Part shown: positions 9,052 through 17,677 of the stretch, piece after piece
How the letters are laid out: every line of letters begins with the position of its first letter
Position numbering within the stretch: position 1 is the stretch's first letter
Source of the DNA: Chitinophagales bacterium
GTDB taxonomy: Bacteria > Bacteroidota > Bacteroidia > Chitinophagales > UBA8649
Direction of reading: 5' to 3'
Assembly: GCA_020635975.1 (NCBI GenBank)
Contig: JACJYT010000007.1
Coordinates: forward strand, 1 to 64,000
Length of the DNA: 64,000 bases
The notes under the pieces: generated by a model
What the model saw: the letters and a program-made list of their open reading frames with translations, nothing else
Databases searched by the model: none
What the model was told of the DNA's origin: nothing
Program-made: the position numbers and the translations under genes

Positions 9052-9604
9052 TCGCTGTGCTTGGGCAAATGGTGATGCCCTTTACGAAAAGTATCATGAT
9101 GAAGAATGGGGTGTACCGATACATGACGATAGACTTCTCTTTGAATTTCTTTGTTTAGAAGGCGCCCAAGCGGGTTTATCTTGGATTACGATTCTGAGGA
9201 AAAGAGAAAATTACAGGGCTCTATTTGCCAATTTCGAGGCAGATAAATTAGTGCAGTTTAGTGATAAGAACTTGGAAGAAATACTACAAAACCCGGGTAT
9301 TATTCGCAATAGATTAAAAGTTTTTTCCGTTCGACAAAATGCTCAAGCTTTTTTAGAAGTTCAAAAGGAGTTTGGTAGTTTCGATAAATTTATTTGGTCT
9401 TTTGTAAACAACACGGTCATTGCAAAGCAACATCTAGATTTAAGCACGATTCCCGCCCAAACTAAAGAAAGTGAAGCCATGAGTAAAGCCTTGAAGAAAA
9501 GGGGCTTTAATTTCGTAGGGGCTACCATTTGTTATGCTTTTATGCAAGCCGCTGGTTTGGTGAATGACCATACGGAAACTTGCTTTAGAAATTCACAAGT
9601 TTAG
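9041..9604 (+). CDS. tag: DNA-3-methyladenine glycosylase I
   Basis: Base-excision repair enzyme removing 3-methyladenine from alkylated DNA. It has the family N-terminus RCAWANGDALYEKYHDEEWG, the EGAQAGLSWITIL helix and a C-terminal DHTETCFR. The N-terminal Cys together with the C-terminal His/Cys residues form the zinc site of Tag proteins. The 187 residues are full length. The start overlaps ribE by 11 bp. Confidence 0.95.
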   Translation: MSNNRCAWANGDALYEKYHDEEWGVPIHDDRLLFEFLCLEGAQAGLSWITILRKRENYRALFANFEADKLVQFSDKNLEEILQNPGIIRNRLKVFSVRQNAQAFLEVQKEFGSFDKFIWSFVNNTVIAKQHLDLSTIPAQTKESEAMSKALKKRGFNFVGATICYAFMQAAGLVNDHTETCFRNSQV

Positions 9605-9641
9605 ATTTTCACGAAGGATTTCATTCAAGTGCTGTTTTCAA

Positions 9642-9688
9642 GTGTTGTCTGGAGCACCCTCTCGATAATAAATCTCTTGCTGTTCGTC
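9642..9688 (+). repeat. Degenerate copy of a hairpin repeat (copy A)
   Basis: Starts GTGTTGTCTGGAGCACC and ends with CTTGCTGTTCGTC. It aligns imperfectly with copies at 9924 and 9974 that share the order GTGCTGT, an inverted GGAG/CTCC core, then a (C/T)TTGTTGTAC-like tail. This is the most diverged copy. Confidence 0.4.
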
Positions 9689-9711
9689 AAACAAATCAAA
9701 ATTTATTGGGC

Positions 9712-9922
9712 TTATTTTTCTGAGATTAACCTGGCTTCATAGCCCTCATTTTGCCAAATATATTCTTTTTGTACGGAGAGTAGGGTACTGCTATCTGTTT
9801 CGGTCGTTATTATTTTATAATAGCTTTCTTCCGACTTGCTAAAGCTAATTGCTGTAGTATTATGGAAGACCTGCATTAAAGAGTAATCCTTAGTGCCTAG
9901 CTTCTTGAATAAATAATATTCA
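9712..9922 (-). pseudogene. Truncated duplicate of the C-terminus of the neighbouring lipoprotein
   Basis: On the minus strand this frame encodes about 69 residues from EYYLFKKLGTKDYSL to YEARLISEK and a stop. It matches the last 70 residues of the lipoprotein at 10062-10925 (EYYLFKQVGRNDYSL to YEERIIFAP). The nucleotide match is nearly perfect over about 105 bp (9735-9840 against 10088-10193) and then much more diverged. The frame is open but has no 5' part or signal peptide. The homology begins immediately beside a hairpin repeat. Confidence 0.75.
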
Positions 9923-9923
9923 G

Positions 9924-9971
9924 GTGCTGTCGGGAGCTACCTCCCGACTTTAAATCTCGTCCTGTACTTTC
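9924..9971 (+). repeat. Palindromic repeat (copy B)
   Basis: Contains a perfect 7-bp inverted repeat, TCGGGAG (9930-9936) and CTCCCGA (9941-9947), with a 4-base loop. It is preceded by GTGCTG and followed by a conserved tail to TGTACTTT. It directly abuts the duplicated lipoprotein fragment, and copy C follows in tandem. Confidence 0.6.
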
Positions 9972-9973
9972 GC

Positions 9974-10022
9974 GTGCTGTTGGAAGCTTCCTCCTGACAT
10001 TATTAATCACTTGTTGTACTTT
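9974..10022 (+). repeat. Palindromic repeat (copy C)
   Basis: In tandem with copy B, starting GTGCTGTTGGAAG and ending TTGTTGTACTTT. The palindromic core has decayed (TTGGAAG against CTCCTGA), but the flanks keep the same order and spacing. Confidence 0.5.
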
Positions 10023-10061
10023 AAAACAAAGCTAATTCGAATCAAAAATCTAAAAACTAAG

Positions 10062-10925
10062 CTAGGGTGCGAAGATTATCCTTTCTTCATAGCCCTCATT
10101 TTGCCAAATATATTCTTTTTGTACGGAGAGTAGGGTAATGCTATCTGTTTCGGTCGTTATTATTTTATAATAGCTTTCTTCCGACTTGCTAAAACTGATT
10201 TCCGTTGTGTTATGGAATACTTTTAATAAGCTATAATCATTCCTTCCAACTTGCTTAAATAGGTAATATTCTCTGCCATCTATTGATCGATCAAAGATAT
10301 AATAAGGTGCAGATACCAAAAGTCCCTGCTCCTCATGGTTTCCAATCACAAGTTTCTCAATTTGCAATTGCTCAATATCATAACAGTCGAAGTTCGTTTC
10401 TACACAAGCCTCTTTATCGAGAGGAACCTGAAGCAATACACTAAAAGGAATGTCATTTCTAGAAACTTTAGTGCTTGTAAAGCTATAGCCCGTCCAAGTT
10501 ATTTCACTTATTAAAGTCCCAGTTTGATAGCCGCGATGGCTAAGAAAAAATATCGCAATGCCTTCTGAAAGTGAGTCGGATATCTCCTCTACATAAGCGC
10601 AATCTTGAAAAACAAGCTCCGACTTGTCTTTTATTACCATACAGCGATTACCGCAACTACCAGCATAGCCGCATGTTTTTTCGCTTTCAATCAGTACCAA
10701 ACTAGCACCTTCTGTTTGTCCAAGAAAATAGATACGGGTGTTTTCTGGCGTGTAGCTAATTTTGGAATTAGGATCGTAAATAGAACAACTATCCAGAGTT
10801 TCTAGTATTTCCATGTAAGCCTCTAAGTTGATTTCCTTCTTGGTGCTTTTATCTCGACAAGAATAGAGGAGGAGAAGGCTTAAAAGCAAAGAGTACATAA
10901 GAATTATTGGTCTCATAAGCTTCAT
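10062..10925 (-). CDS. Lipoprotein of unknown function
   Basis: The 287-residue protein has a lipoprotein signal peptide (hydrophobic run ending LLLLYSC, about Cys 23). The mature part has several Cys residues (KTCGYAGSCGNRC near residues 85-97, and EACVETNFDC) that could form disulfides in the periplasm or on the surface. I recognise no family. Its last 70 residues are duplicated at 9712-9922. It starts directly against the stop of the gene upstream (10926), consistent with co-transcription in a minus-strand cluster. Whether the C-terminus is exchanged with the duplicate is open. Confidence 0.75.
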   Translation of the reverse strand: MKLMRPIILMYSLLLSLLLLYSCRDKSTKKEINLEAYMEILETLDSCSIYDPNSKISYTPENTRIYFLGQTEGASLVLIESEKTCGYAGSCGNRCMVIKDKSELVFQDCAYVEEISDSLSEGIAIFFLSHRGYQTGTLISEITWTGYSFTSTKVSRNDIPFSVLLQVPLDKEACVETNFDCYDIEQLQIEKLVIGNHEEQGLLVSAPYYIFDRSIDGREYYLFKQVGRNDYSLLKVFHNTTEISFSKSEESYYKIITTETDSITLLSVQKEYIWQNEGYEERIIFAP

Positions 10926-11264
10926 TTATTGCTCCTCGAGAATGGATTGTCCTGAAGATTTATCGCCCGATGTCCATTGCCAAGTTTCGTGCAAACGTAG
11001 CTTTCCATTTGGCAAAAGTTCTGGACTGGAATAACAGCTTCCTGTCATCAGCTCATTTTTGTCGTTTATTTGATGATAGCGCATGCTTATATTTCCCCTT
11101 TCATCTACTAAGCCTAGCAGATGACCTTTTTTAATTTTTCCACCAGAATATTCGGAGCTTAGAATCATGCCCTCTTGTTGGTAAAGAAAGAGCGTTTCTT
11201 GGGAAGTTTCACCATTTTCAGAATTCGTGATAGGACGAAAAACCTTGTTGTGGTAGTTGATCAT
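10926..11264 (-). CDS. Small protein of the family often labelled N-acetylglutamate synthase
   Basis: The 112-residue soluble protein (MINYHNKVFRPITNSENGE..., then EYSGGKIKKGHLLGLVDE, MRYHQIN and LHETWQWTSGD) matches a compact Bacteroidota/Firmicutes family that automatic pipelines often call n-acetylglutamate synthase. It has no GNAT fold, so that name is doubtful. It may be a small beta-barrel or lipocalin-like protein. It lies 5 bp downstream of a true GNAT gene, and that recurrent neighbourhood may be the origin of the label. Confidence 0.7.
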   Translation of the reverse strand: MINYHNKVFRPITNSENGETSQETLFLYQQEGMILSSEYSGGKIKKGHLLGLVDERGNISMRYHQINDKNELMTGSCYSSPELLPNGKLRLHETWQWTSGDKSSGQSILEEQ

Positions 11265-11269
11265 TTCTG

Positions 11270-11680
11270 TTATTTTAAGTCCTCTAGATTATTTAATACG
11301 TAGCATTGTTCCCATTTCGTCATGCCAATTTTAGGATAATAATTTATAGCTTTTGGGGCGGATAATAGAATTAATTTGGCTTTGGCAGAAGCAAGTTTGG
11401 TTTGTCTAATTAACTCTTTGCCTATGCCTTGTTTCTGGTAGGCTTCATCAACGGCTAAGTCCGATAAATAAGTGCAATAACTAAAATCACTTAAGGAACG
11501 TGCTATCCCAAGTAGTTTGCCCTTATCATCACGAGCACATACAATTAAATTGGCATGTTGTAGCATCTTACTAAGGGTTTCTTCATCCTCTATAGGTCTT
11601 CTTTCGCCTAGGGTAGAGCGGATTAGAAGCTCTTTAAATTCGGCTGGACTCAGGTTTTGTTCAATTTGGTAGCTAATCAC
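11270..11680 (-). CDS. GNAT family N-acetyltransferase
   Basis: The 136-residue acetyltransferase carries the acetyl-CoA pyrophosphate-binding motif A in DLAVDEAYQKQGIGKELI (about residues 75-92, Q/RxxGxG/A type) and a C-terminal beta strand with YYPKIGMTKWE. The substrate is unknown; many such small GNATs modify amines or protein N-termini. It forms a tight pair with the small gene downstream (5-bp gap). Confidence 0.85.
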   Translation of the reverse strand: MISYQIEQNLSPAEFKELLIRSTLGERRPIEDEETLSKMLQHANLIVCARDDKGKLLGIARSLSDFSYCTYLSDLAVDEAYQKQGIGKELIRQTKLASAKAKLILLSAPKAINYYPKIGMTKWEQCYVLNNLEDLK

Positions 11681-11698
11681 GGTTAGGTTTTTAATGTT

Positions 11699-12754
11699 TT
11701 AATTTAGATTAAACGGCAGTTCAAACTTTTCGAAATTTTGGCCATTAAACTGGTAAACTCCATTTTCATGAGATCCTAGCCATAGTATGCCATACTTGTC
11801 TTGGTAAATACTGAACAAAGAGATATTTTTTCCATTTTCTTGAACCGCATAATGCCTAATTTGCTTAGTATCATATTTCCATACGCCATCTAAGTAGCTT
11901 ACAAACCACAAGTTATTGCTTGTGTCTTTTAAGGCGGAAAGATACTCATCTAAATCACTATTTGCTTTTCCATCTAGCGGACCTATACTTACTTTTCTCG
12001 TATAGAACTTGTCGCTTTTTAAAGTCAAACTATCATAAATGCCATAGCGAAATTCGGTATTGAACCAAAAGTCGCCCGAGCTATCTTCTACAATGGAACG
12101 CACGCCATTGGCTCCTTCGTTGCGAAATTCTGTCAAGTCTTCTTCCGTAATCCAATTAAATGACTTGCCATCATAGCGACATACACCCAGGGGGTTGGTA
12201 CCGAACCAAAGATTTCCTCTACTATCCTTATAGATACTATAAATTTCAAAGGGCATTTGAAGATGTTTTGGTCTAGCAAGAGTCAATTCATGAAAGATCT
12301 TTCCATCATAGCGAATTACTTTTTCGGTTTGGTAGGCGTTTCTAATCCAAATATCCTTGTCTTGAAGCTTCCAATCTGTACTTTCGGTAAGTGTCATTTT
12401 GGAAAAGCTTTGTCCGTCGAACCTAGTAATACTTGCTGTTGGGTGAAGCGCTACAAAGAAGAGATTGCCAAACTCATCTTCTTTAATTTCGTCTATGCGA
12501 TTGCTCTGTAAGCCATGTTTTTCGCTGTAATGGATGAGGTAATTGCCATCGTAACTATATACGCCATTTTGCCAAGTACCAAACCAGTAAACCTCCTTGC
12601 TGTCTTGGTAAACCAGCATGATATCCTTTGCTAATTCTTGCACGGTATCGCCAACTAATAGAAATTTTCCATTCGTATTTACTGGCTTCGTTTGTCCCAT
12701 GCAAGCGCTTAGGAAACTGAGTAGGCTTAGAAAAAGAACTTGCTTAAAAATCAT
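11699..12754 (-). CDS. Two-component-regulator-propeller-like lipoprotein
   Basis: The 351-residue protein has a lipoprotein signal (LSLLSFLSACMG, Cys about 18). The rest is made of about six to seven blades of the pattern I-x(2-3)-D-x-x-G-N-L-W-F-G-T-x-x-x-G-V-x-x-Y-D-G-x-x-F (for example DSRGNLWFGTNPLGVCRYDG and DKYGILWLGSHENGVYQFNG). These are Reg_prop repeats, usually found in the sensor half of hybrid two-component systems. Here no kinase or membrane segment follows, so it is a stand-alone periplasmic or surface propeller with unknown ligand. Confidence 0.85.
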   Translation of the reverse strand: MIFKQVLFLSLLSFLSACMGQTKPVNTNGKFLLVGDTVQELAKDIMLVYQDSKEVYWFGTWQNGVYSYDGNYLIHYSEKHGLQSNRIDEIKEDEFGNLFFVALHPTASITRFDGQSFSKMTLTESTDWKLQDKDIWIRNAYQTEKVIRYDGKIFHELTLARPKHLQMPFEIYSIYKDSRGNLWFGTNPLGVCRYDGKSFNWITEEDLTEFRNEGANGVRSIVEDSSGDFWFNTEFRYGIYDSLTLKSDKFYTRKVSIGPLDGKANSDLDEYLSALKDTSNNLWFVSYLDGVWKYDTKQIRHYAVQENGKNISLFSIYQDKYGILWLGSHENGVYQFNGQNFEKFELPFNLN

Positions 12755-12922
12755 CTTATTTTTATCATGCTAACTAGGCATGTCTTAGGGTAAAAGCTTA
12801 CTCCAACTTGATAAAGACAAAGGCCTACAATCTAAGTTTGAAGATAATAATTATTTAATATATTTTTCTTCCTTTTTGTATTACAGCAAGATGACTATAG
12901 CCATAGTAATACTAAAATTTCC

Positions 12923-13975
12923 TTACATTTCAATGGTGGCTGCCATGTATTGCATCCAGGTATAGTAATAAGTGTATAGACGCTCCGTATCTTTTCCACC
13001 GAGATTGAAGAAGATATAAATAGCTCCGGCATCTATATTTTTAGGTACTTCGTATTGAAATTCCATCTTCATGGTAAATAAAGATTTTATGCAGGGACTG
13101 TTGCCGTTTTTGCTGCTTGTGATTACTACCAAACGATACACATATTTGTCTTCATCCGAGCGAAGAAGAAAGGAGTTAGTTTCGTAGGATTGGTAAACCC
13201 TATTAAAGTCAAGACCAATACGCGATTTGTTTTTACTTAGCTTATCTCGAGCTTTGTCTAAAGAACAAACTTCGCTGCTTGTAGAAATAAAAATACTAGG
13301 TGTATTCAATTCATTAGATGCTTGAGAGATTAAAGCTTCTAAATTTAGAAAATCAATTTCCTCACTAAGAAAGGTACTTTTTTCTAGTAGATTTACAGGT
13401 AGGGTTATTTTTAAATTATTTTCTGGGTATAGCATTGCTTTAGGAAGCCATGTAAAAGAGTTAAGTGCTAAAAAATCGGTGTTACTATATCTATATGAAT
13501 CTGTAACAGAGACCATTACAAAGGCAAATAGGCGATAGTCGGGATGGTAATAAGCGGCCACGCCAAATTCTAAAGTTTGACCATTAGCATTGGTAATTTT
13601 TATACCCTTTCTAAAATAGGGTAGACCCGTTAGAGGACTGGAAGTTTTATAAAATGAAGAGTTTATTTGGGCATTGCTTGGAATACTTTCTTTTAAGAGT
13701 TGATCGGCTTGTAATGCCAAAGGTTTAGATTGAAGAGAGTCGGGTACAAGACTATAAAAAAGATGAATTTGGCTAGTCTCATTTCTAAGAATGACCCGTC
13801 CGTCCGTGGTGGTGGTTTTATAGTCGCCCCCGTAAATTTTAGGTAGGGTAATAGCGCCAACAGAATCTGGACCTATTATCATTAAATTGGGATAAATATC
13901 TTGGATTCGGTAGGAAATTTGAGCAATTGAGGGCATGATGAGTAAAACCAAGATAGCAGTTAGTAGCTGTTTCAT
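12923..13975 (-). CDS. Secreted protein of unknown function
   Basis: The 350-residue protein starts with a Sec signal peptide (MKQLLTAILVLLIMPSIAQ, cleavage after Ala/Gln). The mature region is mixed alpha/beta without a motif I recognise. A pair of Cys residues (SEVCSLDK and NSPCIKS) could form a disulfide. It is monocistronic on the minus strand, with about 170 bp non-coding on each side. Export is certain; the function is unknown. Confidence 0.75.
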   Translation of the reverse strand: MKQLLTAILVLLIMPSIAQISYRIQDIYPNLMIIGPDSVGAITLPKIYGGDYKTTTTDGRVILRNETSQIHLFYSLVPDSLQSKPLALQADQLLKESIPSNAQINSSFYKTSSPLTGLPYFRKGIKITNANGQTLEFGVAAYYHPDYRLFAFVMVSVTDSYRYSNTDFLALNSFTWLPKAMLYPENNLKITLPVNLLEKSTFLSEEIDFLNLEALISQASNELNTPSIFISTSSEVCSLDKARDKLSKNKSRIGLDFNRVYQSYETNSFLLRSDEDKYVYRLVVITSSKNGNSPCIKSLFTMKMEFQYEVPKNIDAGAIYIFFNLGGKDTERLYTYYYTWMQYMAATIEM

Positions 13976-14149
13976 AGCTTTCAGTTTAAGTTGTACTAAG
14001 GTCTATTATTTTTTTGATTATTCGCTTTCATTTGATAACAATTTTTACAAATTCTTTTTTGGAGAGAAAGCATCTAATTTAGTTGTTCTTACTATTGGTT
14101 TAAACCTACTCTGCCCAACTCACTTTATTTTTTGTTAGCAAATAGTTTT

Positions 14150-14716
14150 CTATTTATTTTTCAAATAGTAAATCTGAGTTGCAGGCTCAAAAACTTCTTC
14201 TAATATGAGTTCTATTGATTTTGATTTTTTTAGATCATATTCAGAGGTGATTAAAACACTTGCAGGGTTTCCAAAGCCAATTCCGCCAACATGGTGCTTG
14301 ATATCTTCTTTTTGAATAACAAAGGATGTATCCTTAGCTGCTTGGTCAAGATATACTACAGAGTCACCCTTAGCATCTATACCTTTGCCTAAGTACATCA
14401 TTCCCAATGTAAATTGGTATACTTCAATTTCATCGTTTTGATTGATATGCAAAGCTCCACCTGATGTAGGATTTTTCCAGTCAAAGTATTTTACACTTAA
14501 CTGCATATCATAGATTTCCTTCTTTCTCTTTTCAGCTTCCTCGAAATTGAAAGTCCCGCTGTTTGGTCTTGGTAATTGAATGGCACGCACTTTTGTGGTG
14601 TCAATAATCGAAAGTATCTCGATAGAATCATTCCTTTCCCTCTGAATTTGATTATGGCAACTCAGAGCAAGTCCTCCAAATAGAAAAATCAAGTTTATTC
14701 TAATTAATCTTTCCAT
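14150..14716 (-). CDS. Lipoprotein of unknown function
   Basis: The 188-residue protein has a lipoprotein signal (LFGGLALSC, Cys about 20) followed by a charged linker (NQIQRERND). The C-terminal two thirds look like a small beta-sandwich. No family is recognised. It is the last gene of the minus-strand lipoprotein cluster before the accessory island that begins with the toxin-antitoxin pair. Confidence 0.7.
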   Translation of the reverse strand: MERLIRINLIFLFGGLALSCHNQIQRERNDSIEILSIIDTTKVRAIQLPRPNSGTFNFEEAEKRKKEIYDMQLSVKYFDWKNPTSGGALHINQNDEIEVYQFTLGMMYLGKGIDAKGDSVVYLDQAAKDTSFVIQKEDIKHHVGGIGFGNPASVLITSEYDLKKSKSIELILEEVFEPATQIYYLKNK

Positions 14717-14857
14717 CTTTTTGTTTGCTAAAGTTTAAAAGCGGCTAGTCTAAGTTCGTGTTAAATATACGGAATTTATTGAATGTTTTTTTGAATACTA
14801 AAGGGAGCTCGCTAAGGGGTGCTAGGTGATGTTGGTAATAGTATTTGTTCTATTGCC

Positions 14858-15145
14858 CTATAGAAGATTGCTAAGGTCTTGTCTGCCAATTATTGCCATA
14901 ATATCTACATACTGGTCAGAAATTTTAAAATAGATACTGTCTGAACCACATACACACCTTCTGTATCCTGGGCGAATGAATTCAACGGATTCAAATGAAT
15001 AGGGTCTCTCAGCGATTTGGTCGAAACAATCAAAAAATGCATCGAAGTATTTATCTGCTTGGATTACTCCAAATCTTTCAACGCCATAATGATGTAGACG
15101 AATCAAGTCATTTTTTGCTTCAGTACTTAAGCGGTACTTAGCCAT
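14858..15145 (-). CDS. ParE/RelE-family toxin
   Basis: The 95-residue basic protein fits the ParE branch of the RelE/ParE toxins: N-terminal YRLSTEAKNDLIRLHHYGVERFG helix pair, middle RPYSF and RPGYRRCVCGSD strand, and C-terminal DIMAIIGRQDL. ParE toxins poison DNA gyrase, while RelE relatives cut mRNA; the present sequence looks ParE-like. Its start overlaps the antitoxin gene by 8 bp, the usual antitoxin-first order. Confidence 0.88.
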   Translation of the reverse strand: MAKYRLSTEAKNDLIRLHHYGVERFGVIQADKYFDAFFDCFDQIAERPYSFESVEFIRPGYRRCVCGSDSIYFKISDQYVDIMAIIGRQDLSNLL

Positions 15146-15377
15146 TCATCGATGATTTTGACTGCTTTAAAATGCTTTCCTTACTATCTTGAGTAAAACC
15201 GCCCTTTTCTGCTCTTTCTAATTTTGTTTTAATCCAATCTATTTGAGCTTGCTGTGATCTAGCCTGTCTGATTAAATCGTTGACTAATTCACTCTTGCTA
15301 GTATACTCATTACTATCAACTTGAGCTTTTAACCATTCATCGTTTGGTGGAGTTAAAGATATGCTTTGCCTTGCCAT
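15138..15377 (-). CDS. ParD/CopG-family antitoxin
   Basis: The 79-residue antitoxin begins at the ATG at 15377 (MARQSISLTPPNDEWLKAQV). An N-terminal ribbon-helix-helix has the SKSELVNDLIRQA helix of the ParD family, followed by a flexible toxin-binding tail. The longer open frame to 15533 would add 52 residues of poor composition and run into an inverted-repeat element, so the internal ATG is preferred. Autoregulation by the antitoxin is expected. Confidence 0.85.
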   Translation of the reverse strand: MARQSISLTPPNDEWLKAQVDSNEYTSKSELVNDLIRQARSQQAQIDWIKTKLERAEKGGFTQDSKESILKQSKSSMNG

Positions 15378-15406
15378 ATAAGTACATTTTGGTTCTAATT
15401 TACACC

Positions 15407-15420
15407 AATAATGCATCATT
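15407..15420. promoter_or_regulatory. Possible antitoxin operator
   Basis: AATAATGCATCATT is palindromic at 12 of 14 positions and lies 30-43 bp upstream of the antitoxin start. Ribbon-helix-helix antitoxins bind such short palindromes. Position and symmetry are the only support. Confidence 0.3.
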
Positions 15421-15444
15421 TGCAAGTTTATTATGGGATTATTA

Positions 15445-15576
15445 CCAACGGTTTGTGTGTTGTCACAGTTGGCTATTTCGGAGTAATGCACTGTCAACTT
15501 ACACAAATGTTTGATAGAAGCACTCAGCTTCAATTTTGCACGACACCTACAATTGAGGCAACACGCTGTTATGGGC
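15445..15576 (-). repeat. attC-like inverted-repeat element (site a)
   Basis: Outer arms CCAACGGTTTGTGTGTTG (from 15445) and CAACACGCTGTTATGGGC (15559-15576) are imperfectly complementary. An inner pair (CTTCAATT and AATTGAGG) flanks a loop. It lies between the toxin-antitoxin pair and the stop of the E2-E1-JAB gene, and its layout (AAC.../...GTTA core, bulged arms, about 130 bp) is shared by the other inter-block elements in the island. Of these it is among the more diverged. Confidence 0.45.
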
Positions 15577-15598
15577 TGGCGTTCAGTTCGTCGTCTGT

Positions 15599-17677
15599 TT
15601 ATTGTCTTTCAAATTTATACAGTTTGTCTTTATTGTAAACATAAAAACCTGGGTCAAAATAATCGGATGAATAGGCTGCAATCAATAGAATTGGATTTTT
15701 AATGTTTACTGTTTTTGATTTTGCAACGTCCTTAATTGAATTAAAGTCAGGCTGACTAAAGTGATTGCTACCATTTGGATGGCTATGCCAATCACCAACA
15801 TATATCACTTTATTGTAAAAATGCTGAAAATATTCTTTTGTCTTAATGTTTAACTCCTTGTGGTCAGGTTCAAATTTTGTTGGGCTACTTTTATACTTGT
15901 CAGGAACTATTATGTCTGAAATTACAAGGTCAATGTAACCATTTAGGTAACTACCCATTAAAATGCCGCCAAATTCGTTTGGATAGTGTGCTCTTGAATA
16001 TTGTTCAATCGTTTCTAATACTGAACTCTCAATAGTCAAGGTTAGATTTAATTCTCTTTGATAAAATTTAACATCTTCTGATAAGCTTATGTAATCGTTA
16101 TCAATAAAACTATAAAAACTTCTTGGCTGTGTATTCTCAATAAAGAATGAGTTCATTTTTCTAACAGTAAAATTTAGTAGCTGATTAATGTCAAAATTAG
16201 ATGCTTCAAAAGTCGGATGCCAACAGCCAGTTCCTTCCCTAAATTCAGGTTCGGTGAAAGTTCCAAAAGAATAAAGCATTTGATTTCTTCGTTCAATAAT
16301 ATTGGAGTTGTCTGAATTAGTCACAAATATCATTTCTCTTGCTTTGTTTGACATTGATATATAACAAACAAGATTAATTAATCTCATATCAGTAAGCATT
16401 TGGATGATTTCATTGTTTGCTGTACAATCAATAATTAAGTCATAGGAGTTTAGCTTATCAAATACTTCCTGATATTTTTCTGATTTTGGTGAAGTTGCTT
16501 TTAGTTCACTTAAAATATCCACTTCAACGAATGGTGAAATGTTTTCAAGTTTTTGTTTTAGTTGAGCTGATTTAGAAAATGAAACTTCTGTAAAATCATA
16601 TGAGCTACGACAAATATTGCCTGGCTCCACAATATCAATATCAGCAAGGTCAATTCTTTTTAAACCTGCCCTAACAAGTATTTCTGATAATGAACTTCCA
16701 ACAGCACCGTTTCCAATAACAAGAGTTTTTCTGTTAGCTAAATTCTTATTCAATGCACCCCTTCCAAAATATCTATCATAGGAAGCATTATATGTGTTAT
16801 CCCAAATTATTCCCCTGCTATACCTGTCAATAGTTTGAAGTCCTTTTCTTGAAAAGTCATATCTAGGTATAAGGATTAAATCCCAATGAACTTCAAAACT
16901 GTCTAGACTCGGAATTTTATACCCTACAGCTAAAAATATATATGGCTCTAATCCATTTGGGTAAAGTCTATAATTGGCAGATGAATTACAAAAGTTTCTA
17001 AAGAAGTCGGAAAAGTCAGGTGGTAACCGTTTTGATAAATCTCCCCAATTCTTGAAGCGATTTTTCTTTGAGTGAACAGGTTCTTTTTCCAAAAACACCC
17101 AAGCTCCAATGTATTTGTCTTTCTTTTGGTAGCTGCTTGACCAACTATATTCTGTATTCCCTAGGTTTTGAGCAAGAGCAGTTAATTGAGTGATTTTATT
17201 TTTATCGTTTCTATGAAAACTTAAAATAGAGTATTTGAATTGTCCAAATGGTTTATCAAAACGAGAAAGTTGAAAGTTGTCTTCTTGAAATATTAATGTA
17301 ACAAGCTCTTTGGCATCAAATGCAGAGTATTCATAATGTTCGTCTTCTATGCCTTTTTCGTAATAATCTCGAACATATGATTTTAATTTTTCAATCTCTA
17401 AGTTAAGTCTAGTACAGGTGTGATTTACAAAGTTTGTATTTAAGCATATTGAGCCGTCAAAATTTTGATGGGGTAGCCCTTCAAAATCGTTGGTGATAAA
17501 TTTTATATCACCTAAGGGGTATACTTCGGGTATATTAACTTGAAAAGTTAAAGATTTGTATGAAATTTCACCTTCGTATCTTTTTTCATCTTTATTGAAT
17601 CTAAAGAGCTTTTTGATTTCAAACTTTTCAAGTTTACTGAAGTAGTCATTATAAAATGCTAAATCATTCTTGTTCAT
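15599..17677 (-). CDS. E2-E1-JAB triple-domain ubiquitin-like conjugation/deconjugation protein
   Basis: One 692-residue chain carries three activities. Residues about 20-110 are a UBC/E2-like domain with HQNFDGSICLN, Cys78 being the expected catalytic residue. Residues about 310-500 are a ThiF/E1 domain with IGNGAVGSS (322-), ADIDIVEPGN (345-) and a likely catalytic Cys485 in GTGCWHP. Residues 560-692 are a JAB/JAMM metalloprotease with EFGG (Glu568), HSHP (631-634) and SQPD (Asp644), all zinc-site residues intact. CBASS type II splits these roles over Cap2 (E2-E1) and Cap3 (JAB). Here they are fused, and no CD-NTase or separate ubiquitin-like gene is near. Its start overlaps the PLD gene by 14 bp, so the two act together. 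Anti-phage function is inferred. Confidence 0.88.
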   Translation of the reverse strand: MNKNDLAFYNDYFSKLEKFEIKKLFRFNKDEKRYEGEISYKSLTFQVNIPEVYPLGDIKFITNDFEGLPHQNFDGSICLNTNFVNHTCTRLNLEIEKLKSYVRDYYEKGIEDEHYEYSAFDAKELVTLIFQEDNFQLSRFDKPFGQFKYSILSFHRNDKNKITQLTALAQNLGNTEYSWSSSYQKKDKYIGAWVFLEKEPVHSKKNRFKNWGDLSKRLPPDFSDFFRNFCNSSANYRLYPNGLEPYIFLAVGYKIPSLDSFEVHWDLILIPRYDFSRKGLQTIDRYSRGIIWDNTYNASYDRYFGRGALNKNLANRKTLVIGNGAVGSSLSEILVRAGLKRIDLADIDIVEPGNICRSSYDFTEVSFSKSAQLKQKLENISPFVEVDILSELKATSPKSEKYQEVFDKLNSYDLIIDCTANNEIIQMLTDMRLINLVCYISMSNKAREMIFVTNSDNSNIIERRNQMLYSFGTFTEPEFREGTGCWHPTFEASNFDINQLLNFTVRKMNSFFIENTQPRSFYSFIDNDYISLSEDVKFYQRELNLTLTIESSVLETIEQYSRAHYPNEFGGILMGSYLNGYIDLVISDIIVPDKYKSSPTKFEPDHKELNIKTKEYFQHFYNKVIYVGDWHSHPNGSNHFSQPDFNSIKDVAKSKTVNIKNPILLIAAYSSDYFDPGFYVYNKDKLYKFERQ

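Noticed and set aside
10605..12511. Plus-strand frames of 66-84 residues opposite the lipoprotein and propeller genes
   Set aside because: They are antisense shadows with no start context, no signal or family features, and the minus-strand genes have clear protein characteristics.
15377..15533. N-terminal extension of the antitoxin
   Set aside because: The extra 52 residues lie over site a and do not resemble ParD; the internal ATG at 15377 gives the normal length.
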